NCBI GenBank assembly: GCA_023140635.1
Contig: JAGLLG010000016.1
Coordinates: 1-18,996 of the forward strand
Direction: 5' to 3'
Source: Candidatus Pacearchaeota archaeon
Lineage (GTDB): Archaea > Nanobdellota > Nanobdellia > Pacearchaeales > GW2011-AR1
Length of the DNA: 18,996 nucleotides
A program made the translations under genes and the position numbers. Of this stretch, positions 1 to 6,796 are shown in pieces. The stretch's first letter is position 1, and each line of letters begins with the position of its first letter. Under the pieces are notes generated by a model. The model did not search any database. It saw only the letters and a list, made by a program, of their open reading frames with translations, and was not told where the DNA came from.

Positions 1-362
1 AAATTTTTAATCTGTGTCCCAATAGAAACACCACCATAAACAGCTAAATACTTTAAATTAAAAAATTTCCCATAAGTTTCAAAACTTTCACTAATCTGAG
101 CAGCCAATTCTCGAGTAGGTGCCAAAATCAAAGCCTTTGGTGTTGTTGCTTTATTTATCCCATATCTCTCAAATAATTTCTGTAAAATAGGAATAGCAAA
201 AGCCGCAGTCTTCCCAGTACCGGTCTGCGCAATTCCGATTACATCTTTTCCTTCCAACAATAAAGGAATAGCCTTAATCTGAATTGGACTCGGAGTAGTA
301 TAACCTTTCTCGTCAAGAGCCTGCAAAATAGGCGCAATGATGTTTAATTCTTTAAAGCTCAT
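1..362 (-). CDS. DEAD-box RNA helicase, N-terminal part (cut by window edge)
   Basis: ATP-dependent RNA helicase that remodels RNA or RNP in the cytoplasm. Reading leftward from the ATG at 362, the protein starts MSFKELNIIAPILQAL and carries the Q-motif region (YTTPSPIQIKAIP), Walker A/motif I (AQTGTGKT), motif Ia (PTRELAAQ) and the GG of motif Ib (VYGGVSIGTQ), in the canonical DEAD-box order. Only about 120 residues are in the window; DEAD, SAT and the second RecA domain lie beyond position 1. A TATA-like box at 384-390 is centred 25 nt before the ATG, which supports this start and a leaderless mRNA. The family (DeaD/RhlE/CsdA-like) usually acts in ribosome assembly or cold adaptation; the exact subfamily cannot be told from this fragment. 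Confidence 0.93.
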   Translation of the reverse strand, partial: MSFKELNIIAPILQALDEKGYTTPSPIQIKAIPLLLEGKDVIGIAQTGTGKTAAFAIPILQKLFERYGINKATTPKALILAPTRELAAQISESFETYGKFFNLKYLAVYGGVSIGTQIKN

Positions 363-383
363 AATAAAAAATCGAAAAGTGCG

Positions 384-390
384 TATATAA
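384..390 (-). promoter_or_regulatory. TATA box of the DEAD-box helicase
   Basis: On the minus strand the sequence CCTTATATAC is centred 25 nt upstream of the helicase ATG. This is the archaeal TATA-to-start distance expected when transcription begins at or next to the start codon. Confidence 0.55.
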
Positions 391-396
391 GGCTAT

Positions 397-412
397 GGGT
401 AGATTACTACCC
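397..412 (-). other. Short perfect stem-loop upstream of the helicase promoter
   Basis: GGGTAG, a four-base ATTA loop and CTACCC form a perfect 6-bp stem just upstream of the helicase TATA box. It may be the 3' end or terminator of a short transcript started near repeat copy A (about 478-502), or an operator. Its function is unknown. Confidence 0.3.
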
Positions 413-475
413 TAGAGTAACAATGATTAAGAAGAAATTAAATCACTGGTTGGAACAAAACCTATTCACCAATAC

Positions 476-502
476 TTAAAAAGTCCAACAGCGTCAATAA
501 AT
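476..502 (-). repeat. Conserved short repeat, copy A (inverted relative to B and C)
   Basis: The minus strand carries the core TGACGCTGTTGGACTTT preceded by a T-rich run and TTTAT, and followed by TTTAAGTATT. The same core occurs at 12921-12950 and 18969-18996 on the plus strand. Here the TATA-like segment after the core differs (TTTTTAA instead of TTTATAA). Between this element and the helicase promoter there are about 90 nt without a gene, enough for a small RNA. See the findings for interpretation. Confidence 0.7.
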
Positions 503-550
503 CAAGAAAATAAAAACATTCAATATTAAAAAACGAGTCTTACGAAGATA

Positions 551-591
551 CCACAAAGGTCGAGAATAGGGGAGGGATGATACCTTCTTGG
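551..591. other. Long-stem hairpin in the intergenic region downstream of the protease
   Basis: CCACAAAGGT (551-560) can pair with ACCTTCTTGG (582-591) with one mismatch and one G-T pair, closing a purine-rich 21-nt loop (plus strand). It lies between the helicase and the protease and is less AT-rich than its flanks. It could be part of a small RNA; no protein is encoded here. Confidence 0.3.
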
Positions 592-622
592 CATATTCAA
601 AATAGTATGATACTATCGTAGA

Positions 623-639
623 GAAAAAAATAAAAAAAT
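623..639 (-). terminator. Oligo-T terminator of the protease gene
   Basis: Read on the minus strand, two runs of seven T separated by one A begin 3 nt after the protease TAA. Archaeal RNA polymerase terminates at such T-tracts without needing a stem-loop. A small inverted repeat (ATAGTA/TACTAT, about 602-616) follows. Confidence 0.5.
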
Positions 640-642
640 AGT

Positions 643-1866
643 TTAGTTTATAGCTATTGGCAATCCAAATCCTGTTGCACTGTCATCTCCCCCTACATAC
701 AAATCATATAGTCTTGCTAACTCTTGTAACTTTGTTCTCGTTGTACCTGCATCAGTCTCCCACAACTTCGCCGCCAATCCTGCTACATGCGGAGTCGCCA
801 TAGATGTTCCAGAAATTGTATCATAACAACCATCGTTCCATGTGGACTCTATCGATACTCCAGGGGCTCCGAATTCAACCTCTCTCTCCTCGACAATATA
901 ATCCCCATCATTAATTCCTCTTGAACTCCATCTTGGAACTTTTTCTTTTGAATCAATTGCTCCAACAGCCAGAACATTTACATTTGCTCCAGGATAATCA
1001 ATACTTCCTGTTCTTGGACCATCATTTCCTGCTGCTGCAATAACTAAAACACCTTCGCTTACTGCATAATCAATTGCCTCTTTGATTAAAGAACTTTGTC
1101 TATCTCCACCTAAACTCATTGAAATTATGCTTGCTCCATTATCTGCCGCGTATTCAATTCCTTTTGCAATGTCATCTGTCCAACCTGAACCTGCACTATC
1201 TAGCACTTTAATTGCCATTAAACTCACATCTGGTGCTACTCCAATTATTTTGCCATTAGCCGCAATTGTCCCTGCTACATGTGTTCCATGCCCATTATCA
1301 TCCTCGCAAGTTGTATGTCCAATTCCTACACAGTGTGCATCTATTATATTACCAACTAAATCTGGATGGTCGGTATCAATTCCAGTATCAAGAACTGCCA
1401 CTATTACATCTGTTTCACTTTCTCCTCCATTAACTTTTGTTATTCCCCAGGGCATTTGTGTGCTTGGGGTACAAGGTTCTGGCTCTGGAGGTGGTTCTGG
1501 CGTTGTTCCTTCAACACATTTACAATTATCGCATACAAAACCTATTGGACATCCTAATCCTGGTTCGCCACATTTCTCTCCACCTTCGATTATACCATTG
1601 CCACAAACTGGCTTTACCGTAATAGAATATATTTCAACCTCCTCAACGTCCACACCGAATTTTTCCAATACTTTTAATTGTCCTGGACTTAAATCCGTTG
1701 TAAATCCACTATCAAAACTATGTCGAACACCATACATCATTTTAAGCACACCATTATTAGATTTTACTAAATATCTCTGGTTTTCATAGTCACTCCCGGC
1801 GAAAACAACACCCATACTCAATAGGAGTACCGCGAAGACCACACCAATCATCTTAATTTTCTTCAT
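643..1866 (-). CDS. Secreted subtilisin-like serine protease (peptidase S8)
   Basis: Extracellular endopeptidase of the subtilase family, 407 aa. Residues 1-23 are a signal peptide. Residues 25-85 look like an inhibitory propeptide. Residues 88-117 are a Cys-rich module with the CGNGIIEGGEKC pattern seen in DUF4215-type repeats (Cys 88, 99, 106, 112, 115, 117), joined by a Pro/Glu linker to the catalytic domain from about 135. The complete triad is visible: Asp160 (AVLDTGID), His193 (NGHGTHVAGT) and Ser355 (SGTSMATPHVAG), with oxyanion Asn281 (AAAGNDGP). The domain ends soon after the Ser region, so no C-terminal membrane anchor is present and the enzyme is probably released. A strong Shine-Dalgarno 8 nt before the ATG fixes the start. 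It may degrade host or environmental protein or process the surface proteins encoded next door; the substrate is unknown. Confidence 0.95.
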   Translation of the reverse strand: MKKIKMIGVVFAVLLLSMGVVFAGSDYENQRYLVKSNNGVLKMMYGVRHSFDSGFTTDLSPGQLKVLEKFGVDVEEVEIYSITVKPVCGNGIIEGGEKCGEPGLGCPIGFVCDNCKCVEGTTPEPPPEPEPCTPSTQMPWGITKVNGGESETDVIVAVLDTGIDTDHPDLVGNIIDAHCVGIGHTTCEDDNGHGTHVAGTIAANGKIIGVAPDVSLMAIKVLDSAGSGWTDDIAKGIEYAADNGASIISMSLGGDRQSSLIKEAIDYAVSEGVLVIAAAGNDGPRTGSIDYPGANVNVLAVGAIDSKEKVPRWSSRGINDGDYIVEEREVEFGAPGVSIESTWNDGCYDTISGTSMATPHVAGLAAKLWETDAGTTRTKLQELARLYDLYVGGDDSATGFGLPIAIN

Positions 1867-1874
1867 ATTTATAT

Positions 1875-1880
1875 ACCTCC
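1875..1880 (-). promoter_or_regulatory. Strong Shine-Dalgarno of the protease
   Basis: GGAGGT (within AAAGGAGGT) lies 8 nt before the ATG. This is notable because most genes here show no ribosome binding site and appear leaderless. Confidence 0.75.
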
Positions 1881-1910
1881 TTTCAACAATATAATTTTCA
1901 TTTCTTTTCC

Positions 1911-1921
1911 CATATAAATAT
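1911..1921 (-). promoter_or_regulatory. Probable TATA box of the protease
   Basis: The minus strand reads CATATATTTATATG about 50 nt upstream of the start. This would give a transcript start near 1891 and a leader of about 25 nt containing the Shine-Dalgarno. A perfect 12-bp palindrome (TACCTTAAGGTA, 1972-1983) lies further upstream and could be an operator or the terminator region of the preceding gene. Confidence 0.45.
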
Positions 1922-1992
1922 ATGTACCAATAGGAATACCATAATTTATAGAACTATCGCTTTTATAGTCCTACCTTAAGGTAATAAAGAAA

Positions 1993-2766
1993 CTATTTTC
2001 GCTTCCTTCTCTCAATAAAAAGCAAAATCACCAAACCAAAAACAGCTAGAATAAATGTAATAGCAACATAAGACTTATCCGAGGGTATAAAGGCATTATC
2101 CATTTTTTCAGGAGCTATTGGTCCTCCTAATAATCCTGTTATCTGCTGACTTTCACTCATGGCTCCGATAGCATTCCCAGTTCCAATACTCGTTAATTTA
2201 ACATTACTTTTTGTAAAAGTATTTGTTCCATCAGTGATTTCAATGTTATAATCTCCTTCAGGAGCAATCAGCACCCATACATTTTGTCCACCAACAGGAA
2301 TATTTTGCACATAAGATTCTGTTTCATCGCCTATTTTAATTTGAACGGTTCTCGTATATCTAACATTCCCCTTATTCTTAATTACTAATTTATCACCATC
2401 TAAAGAAAATTCTACTTCCAAATTTTCCTCAACGATAAATGATCGTTTTACTTCTTTATCTTCGTAGTTTGCTTTAACATACCAACCCAGACTTGAAAAA
2501 TTTTCAGAAACCTGGAGACTATTTTCTTCATTAGATTTAACATTTAAGTTTATTTCTGAGATCCCCAATTCATCTGAAAAAATAACCTCAACATCTCTTT
2601 CGATTAGGTTGCCATCTTTCAATAAAAGGACCTTATAACTGATTTCTTCCTCCACAGAGTAGGATTCTTCTAGTCCTGAGATATCAATTGAATATTCTGC
2701 AGAAACAAAAGCGACGGACGTGACTAGGAGGATACAAACTATAAAGAGAACCCTCCTTATTTCCAT
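1993..2766 (-). CDS. Membrane-anchored surface protein with CARDB-like beta-sandwich
   Basis: Not a recognised enzyme. The 257-aa protein has a signal peptide (1-23, ending VSA), an all-beta ectodomain, a single C-terminal membrane span (about 232-251) and a basic tail (ERRKRK), so it should be fixed in the membrane with its bulk outside. Residues about 112-180 (VEFSLDGDKLVIKNKGNVRYTRTVQIKIG) resemble the CARDB/NEW3-type beta-sandwiches common in archaeal surface proteins. The pre-anchor region contains GTGNAIGA and ITGLLGG, a Gly-rich motif also found near the anchor of the divergent neighbour at 2851-5070. It is transcribed divergently from that gene with back-to-back TATA boxes, so the two are probably expressed together. 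A role in the cell envelope is an inference from topology only. Confidence 0.8.
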   Translation of the reverse strand: MEIRRVLFIVCILLVTSVAFVSAEYSIDISGLEESYSVEEEISYKVLLLKDGNLIERDVEVIFSDELGISEINLNVKSNEENSLQVSENFSSLGWYVKANYEDKEVKRSFIVEENLEVEFSLDGDKLVIKNKGNVRYTRTVQIKIGDETESYVQNIPVGGQNVWVLIAPEGDYNIEITDGTNTFTKSNVKLTSIGTGNAIGAMSESQQITGLLGGPIAPEKMDNAFIPSDKSYVAITFILAVFGLVILLFIERRKRK

Positions 2767-2786
2767 GAGGGAATAAAAACTAAATC

Positions 2787-2796
2787 ATATTTAAAC
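2787..2796 (-). promoter_or_regulatory. TATA box of the 257-aa surface protein
   Basis: GTTTAAATAT on the minus strand is centred 25 nt before the ATG at 2766, indicating a leaderless transcript. It forms a divergent pair with the box at 2821-2829. Confidence 0.6.
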
Positions 2797-2820
2797 TTTT
2801 GCAATGAATTTAGTAAAAAA

Positions 2821-2829
2821 ATTTAAATA
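2821..2829 (+). promoter_or_regulatory. TATA box that places the start of the large surface protein at 2851
   Basis: ATTTAAATA is centred 26 nt upstream of the ATG at 2851. An upstream TTG (2839) is in frame, but it would lie before the expected transcription start, so the ATG at 2851 is preferred. Confidence 0.6.
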
Positions 2830-2850
2830 GCTCGTTAATTGTTTAATCGT

Positions 2851-5070
2851 ATGGAAAAGAGAGAAATTATGACAAAAATAGTGATTTTAATTTTTGTAAG
2901 TTTTATGTTCACTTTTTTATTTTATTTCTCTGGAATTTTAGGTAATGGGGGTATCACCGGCTTCGCTGTTTTTGAATCAGGAAACCAATCAGTTTTTGAC
3001 GAGGGAAATTATACCAATACAGAATATAATGGAAGTGCAGTTATCTTAATTGGAGAAAATTTGAGTGGAACTTATGTTTCAAAAGTTTTTGATGCCAGTA
3101 GCGAAGCGAACTGGAATAATATTTCGTGGGAAAGCCAAATAAGAGAAAGTTTAGATTCTTACCTCTACTCTGCAATGCATCCCGACACCAATATTACAGA
3201 GGTTTTCAGTTTAGATGAAAATTATTATTTAGCAGATATGAAAGATTCTAGTAAGAACTTTTATCTTAATTTTTCAGAAGATTTGATTGATGGAACTATA
3301 TTAAAGTTGTATGCTAAAGAAGAGTCTGGAGTTACGATTGGAATCTATGCGCAATCAGATTCTAATGGGGACAATCCTTTAGGAACATTAATTGTTAATT
3401 CTACAACTGGAGATTGGTATAACATAACTCTTGATATAACAACATCAACAAATGCAATCTGGATTGGAGAAGGCAATGGAAGTGGGACTGATCCAAAAGA
3501 AGAATTTGATTATATCTACGCAGAACTTCCTGGAACAAATTTAACTTTAAGCGTTAGAACTTGTAATAATTCTGGTTGTCTGGGTGAAACTTGGAGTGAT
3601 ATTACTTACTCCTCTCCTCAAAACTTATCGTTAAGCAACAACCAATATTTTCAATACAAATTTGAATTTGAAACAGATGATTTATCTTATAGCCCAAATC
3701 TCCAAAGTGTTAACGTTGACTATACTGTTTTAAATTCAGCACCGACAATTTTAATTGTTGAACCGCAGAATCAATTATATCTTTCAAACGAATCTCTTGC
3801 CTTAAATTTTATTGCTTCGGACAGCGACGACAATATAGATTCTTGCTGGTATAATTTAAACAACGGAACTAATATCAGTTTAACAAATTGCCAGAATACT
3901 ACATTTAATGTTCCAACAGATGGAGATTATCTTTTAACAATTTATGTAAATGATAGTGAGGGATTAGAAGCGGATAATAATGTTAATTTCAATGTAGACT
4001 CTACGGGTGTAAGTGTTTCTATCTCAGAACCAACAGGAACAAAATCCTCAAGGACAACAATCCCAATTACATATTCGACAATAGGAAACAATCTAACTTG
4101 CTGGTATAATATTAAAACTTCTATCGGGGGAGAGGTGATCTCTAATACTACTCTTTCAAATTGTTCAAACTCCGTCTTTGATGTTTCAATCGACGGAAAT
4201 TATATTTTCAACTTATATATCAATAACACTCTTGGCTCTTCTGACTTCAAGAGTTCAAGTTTCAGCATCGACACATCAACAACCCCTACAAGCCCTCCAG
4301 CTTCTCCAAGTGGTGGTGGAGGTGGAGGAGGTTCTTCTTCTTCGAATGTAATGAACTTAGAGTTAACCCCTATTGAAGTGATTATGTACTCTGGTGAAGA
4401 AAAATCATTAGAGCTGGTAGTTAAAAATAAAGGAGTAAGATCGGTAAATAAGTGTAAATTAAAAACTTCAGAAGAACACCGATCATTGATATCTTCAACA
4501 GATATTAAGAACATCGCATCCGGAGAAATTGTAGAATTTGCGTTTACATTAACCCTTGCTGATGCAACACAACCCGAATTATTTTTAGAATGTTTAGAAG
4601 GTAACGAATCTGTTCAGTTAGAAATAATTTTAATTAATCCTAGTTTAAATATGGAGTTTTCTGAAATTAGATTGACAGAGAGCAATGAAATATTTATTAA
4701 ATACTTGATAGAGTCTGAATCCGATCTAGTTTCAAATCTGATTTTTTCAGTTTATTCAAATAAAGAGAAAATAGCTGAACAGATACAAGAAGTTAAACTG
4801 ACAAGGAACGAGAAAACTGAGGAAGAAGTCCTAATTGAATTTAGTGATATACCTTCAGGATTGTTAAAAATATCAGTTATAAACGAGGGAGAAGATAAGC
4901 CGTTAGTTGAGAGTTCTATTGTGTATGATTCCAATATGATCTCAGGTTTTGCAACTGCGAATTTTGAGGGGGACGATCGATCTTATATCGCAATAATCAT
5001 AGGAGTTTTCGCAATTTTTGTAATAATCATTATAAGAAAGATAATTAAGAATCAACGAAAAAAGAAATAG
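2851..5070 (+). CDS. Large surface protein anchored at both ends, Ig-like and CARDB-like modules
   Basis: A 739-aa envelope protein from ATG 2851. It has an N-terminal membrane span (about 9-27) followed by GITGFAVF; a module starting WNNISWESQ that resumes at NLTLSVRTCNNSGC and ends SPNLQSVNVDYTV, apparently interrupted by a beta-rich insertion (about 97-228); two Ig/cadherin-like domains with paired Cys-Trp-Tyr motifs (SCWYNL near 331, TCWYNI near 416); a Thr/Pro then Gly/Ser linker (478-499); a CARDB-like domain; and a C-terminal span (about 712-729) with a basic tail (KNQRKKK). Asn-x-Ser/Thr sequons are very frequent up to the linker, as expected of an N-glycosylated S-layer-like protein. 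Its C-terminal end (SGFA, then SYIAI and a membrane span) resembles that of the divergent neighbour. Adhesion or surface-layer function is inferred, not shown. Confidence 0.8.
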   Translation: MEKREIMTKIVILIFVSFMFTFLFYFSGILGNGGITGFAVFESGNQSVFDEGNYTNTEYNGSAVILIGENLSGTYVSKVFDASSEANWNNISWESQIRESLDSYLYSAMHPDTNITEVFSLDENYYLADMKDSSKNFYLNFSEDLIDGTILKLYAKEESGVTIGIYAQSDSNGDNPLGTLIVNSTTGDWYNITLDITTSTNAIWIGEGNGSGTDPKEEFDYIYAELPGTNLTLSVRTCNNSGCLGETWSDITYSSPQNLSLSNNQYFQYKFEFETDDLSYSPNLQSVNVDYTVLNSAPTILIVEPQNQLYLSNESLALNFIASDSDDNIDSCWYNLNNGTNISLTNCQNTTFNVPTDGDYLLTIYVNDSEGLEADNNVNFNVDSTGVSVSISEPTGTKSSRTTIPITYSTIGNNLTCWYNIKTSIGGEVISNTTLSNCSNSVFDVSIDGNYIFNLYINNTLGSSDFKSSSFSIDTSTTPTSPPASPSGGGGGGGSSSSNVMNLELTPIEVIMYSGEEKSLELVVKNKGVRSVNKCKLKTSEEHRSLISSTDIKNIASGEIVEFAFTLTLADATQPELFLECLEGNESVQLEIILINPSLNMEFSEIRLTESNEIFIKYLIESESDLVSNLIFSVYSNKEKIAEQIQEVKLTRNEKTEEEVLIEFSDIPSGLLKISVINEGEDKPLVESSIVYDSNMISGFATANFEGDDRSYIAIIIGVFAIFVIIIIRKIIKNQRKKK

Positions 5071-5142
5071 CATTATTACATACAGATTTTCTTCTCCGAA
5101 GGATTTGATATTAATAACACGCAGAAATTTTAAAATGGAAAA

Positions 5143-5151
5143 TTATTTATA
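5143..5151 (+). promoter_or_regulatory. TATA box of the bactofilin-like gene
   Basis: TTATTTATA is centred 26 nt before the ATG at 5173, matching the leaderless pattern of its neighbours. Confidence 0.55.
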
Positions 5152-5172
5152 CTAGCTTCACCTTAATTAAAT

Positions 5173-5502
5173 ATGGCATATACAGATAATCCTATTGAAA
5201 TTCACGATGAATTAAAAGAGGATATAGATCTAAAAGGATCTGAGGTTGCTGTTATTCATGGGATTGTAGGTGGAGATGTTTCTGTCACAGGAAGTTCTAC
5301 TTTGATCTTGCATGGAATTATCAGAGGAAACGTGACTGTGGGAGGACAGGGAACCTTTTTTATTCATGGGATTGTTTATGGGGATGTCACAAATAACGGC
5401 GGAATTATAAGGCATTATGGAATGATTAAAGGTAAACTAAACAAAATCTCGGGAGAAACAATTGTTAACCCAAAAGCGATCGTTTGTGAGAACGAATACT
5501 AA
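5173..5502 (+). CDS. Bactofilin-like polymer-forming beta-helix protein
   Basis: A 109-aa soluble protein built of four 18-residue rungs: IHGIVGGDVSVTGSST (28), LHGIIRGNVTVGGQGT (46), IHGIVYGDVTNNGGII (64) and a weaker HYGMIKGKLNKISGET (81). The alternating I/L-H-G-hydrophobic-x-G-x-V pattern is that of bactofilins and related right-handed beta-helices, which self-assemble into filaments without nucleotide. The regular His-Gly at each rung would stack in a column. It is shorter than typical bactofilins and lacks a clear membrane-targeting segment. It is a single-gene unit after the surface-protein cluster and convergent with truD. Scaffold or cytoskeletal use is inferred from the fold; a small beta-helix of other function is possible. 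Confidence 0.7.
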   Translation: MAYTDNPIEIHDELKEDIDLKGSEVAVIHGIVGGDVSVTGSSTLILHGIIRGNVTVGGQGTFFIHGIVYGDVTNNGGIIRHYGMIKGKLNKISGETIVNPKAIVCENEY

Positions 5503-5540
5503 TCCAAAAACTTTAAAAACTAATTTTCCGCAATCATTTT

Positions 5541-5580
5541 ATCAGGCTCTCGGTTTCGGCCGGGAGTTCGATCCCTTAAA
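5541..5580 (+). ncRNA. Possible small structured RNA or bidirectional hairpin between convergent genes
   Basis: CTCTCGG (5547-5553) pairs with CCGGGAG (5560-5566) through a six-base loop, followed by a smaller GGGA/TCCC stem (5562-5574) that competes for the same bases. The segment is GC-rich in an AT-rich intergenic gap. A TATA-like box (ACTTTAAAAACT, about 5509-5520) lies about 26 nt before 5541, so it could start a short plus-strand RNA. It could equally be only a transcription-end structure. The T-loop-like GTTCGATCC does not fold into a proper tRNA arm. Confidence 0.3.
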
Positions 5581-5584
5581 TAAT

Positions 5585-6766
5585 TTATAGATTAAGATTA
5601 ACAAAATTCTCTAAAAACGTTGTAGCATAAACTCCGCTTGGAAGAATAAATTTTAAAATTATCTTCTTAGAACTAGAAAATTTTTCGTCGTCAGCTACTT
5701 CAACTTCCAAATCTTTGACCTCAGTTACAGCTTTTCGAAATGAACCTTTAATTCGAAAGTATGGAATCTCTTGAATATCAAAATCTTCTAATTTCAAGTC
5801 ATGGTCTGCAAGAACTTGTTGTTCTATTTCTCCGAGACGCCCATTAAAGAATCTTGTTTTATATCCCATAAGTAAGCAACTTTTTTGACCTTCCTTTGTA
5901 AAATCCATACCTTCTTCCAGTGCTTGCCCTAAAATATCATTGAAAATTTTGCTTTGAACAGCGTGGAGAAACATCAAGATATTTTTCCGTTCAGCTCTTT
6001 TAATTGCTCCGAGAAAATCGTCAGGATTTTTTGCTAGATAAAATAATATTTGTTTTTCAAGTCTGAGATAATTCGGAAAATATTCTACTGCAGTCGCAAA
6101 ATCCTTTTCTTGTTTCAACTTTTCCCTTGCAAACTTCACCTCAGGCTGCTCGTCTCCAATATCAGTTAAAATTGCCCAGATAGCTTCCTTAAATTTTCTT
6201 TTGAAAATTAATTTTCCTATTTTTACATTATTACCTCTTAACGAACCGAATCGCTGTGCTCCGAAATAATTCGGGAACCAGTCCGTTTTACGGATTGATG
6301 AAGATATTTTTATCGCATCTTTTTTGTCTATATCTCTTAAAGTTATTTTGAAATGGTTTGCTTCAAGATAACCCATTTTGATTTTTCGTTTGTTCCATTT
6401 GAAATTTTTCAAGGTAATTTTAGGATGATGAAATGCCTTAATCTTTTCAATATCTGGCTGGAAGATCGAAATTCTTTGAGAAGTCCACGCCTTCTTATCC
6501 TTTGTCCCACCATATCCGATTGCTCCAACACCCTTACCAATTTGGAGTGCCACCTCTTTAATTGCTTGAAAATGGTCAATGTTCTGTTTTTCCATCTCAC
6601 ACCAAAGAAACTCTCGAGAACCATTCATATCTAAACCAGCCAAATCTGGATTTAAATTTGGAGCAAATATATCCGAAACCTTACAAACCCATTTATCTCC
6701 TATTTCCTCGACGATAAAATCCTCAACTTGATCTTTTATCTTTGCTTGAATAGATGCTTTTTCCAT
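5585..6766 (-). CDS. truD: tRNA pseudouridine(13) synthase TruD
   Basis: Converts U13 of tRNAs to pseudouridine (the archaeal/eukaryal Pus7 relatives also modify other sites). The 393-aa protein has the family signatures in order: N-terminal EDFIVEE, motif I GYGGTKDKKAWTSQRISI with catalytic Asp90, the FPNYFGAQRFGS loop (164-175), LHAVQSKIFND in the TRUD insertion side, and the C-terminal PSGVYATTFLENF. The N-terminal ATG is supported by a TATA-like box 26 nt upstream that overlaps the end of the preceding gene, so truD has its own promoter even though its upstream neighbour lies 29 bp away in the same direction. The length is normal for archaeal TruD, and no truncation or missing catalytic residue is seen. 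Confidence 0.95.
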   Translation of the reverse strand: MEKASIQAKIKDQVEDFIVEEIGDKWVCKVSDIFAPNLNPDLAGLDMNGSREFLWCEMEKQNIDHFQAIKEVALQIGKGVGAIGYGGTKDKKAWTSQRISIFQPDIEKIKAFHHPKITLKNFKWNKRKIKMGYLEANHFKITLRDIDKKDAIKISSSIRKTDWFPNYFGAQRFGSLRGNNVKIGKLIFKRKFKEAIWAILTDIGDEQPEVKFAREKLKQEKDFATAVEYFPNYLRLEKQILFYLAKNPDDFLGAIKRAERKNILMFLHAVQSKIFNDILGQALEEGMDFTKEGQKSCLLMGYKTRFFNGRLGEIEQQVLADHDLKLEDFDIQEIPYFRIKGSFRKAVTEVKDLEVEVADDEKFSSSKKIILKFILPSGVYATTFLENFVNLNL

Positions 6767-6787
6767 GTGTTTAAGAAAAAATTAGAG

Positions 6788-6796
6788 TATAAAAAC
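6788..6796 (-). promoter_or_regulatory. TATA box of truD
   Basis: TTTTTATAC on the minus strand is centred about 26 nt before the truD ATG. It touches the TAG stop (6796-6798) of the upstream gene, so promoter and coding sequence abut. Confidence 0.5.

Noticed and set aside
1082..1789. A 235-codon open frame on the plus strand opposite the protease.
   Set aside because: It is the antisense shadow of a confidently identified subtilase. Its translation is low-complexity Ser/Pro/Ile without any domain, and no promoter or ribosome binding site precedes it.
5541..5580. tRNA or tRNA 3' half suggested by GGGAGTTCGATCCC.
   Set aside because: With a standard 7-base T-loop, the T-stem has mismatches at most pairs, and no acceptor, D or anticodon arm can be drawn in the flanks.
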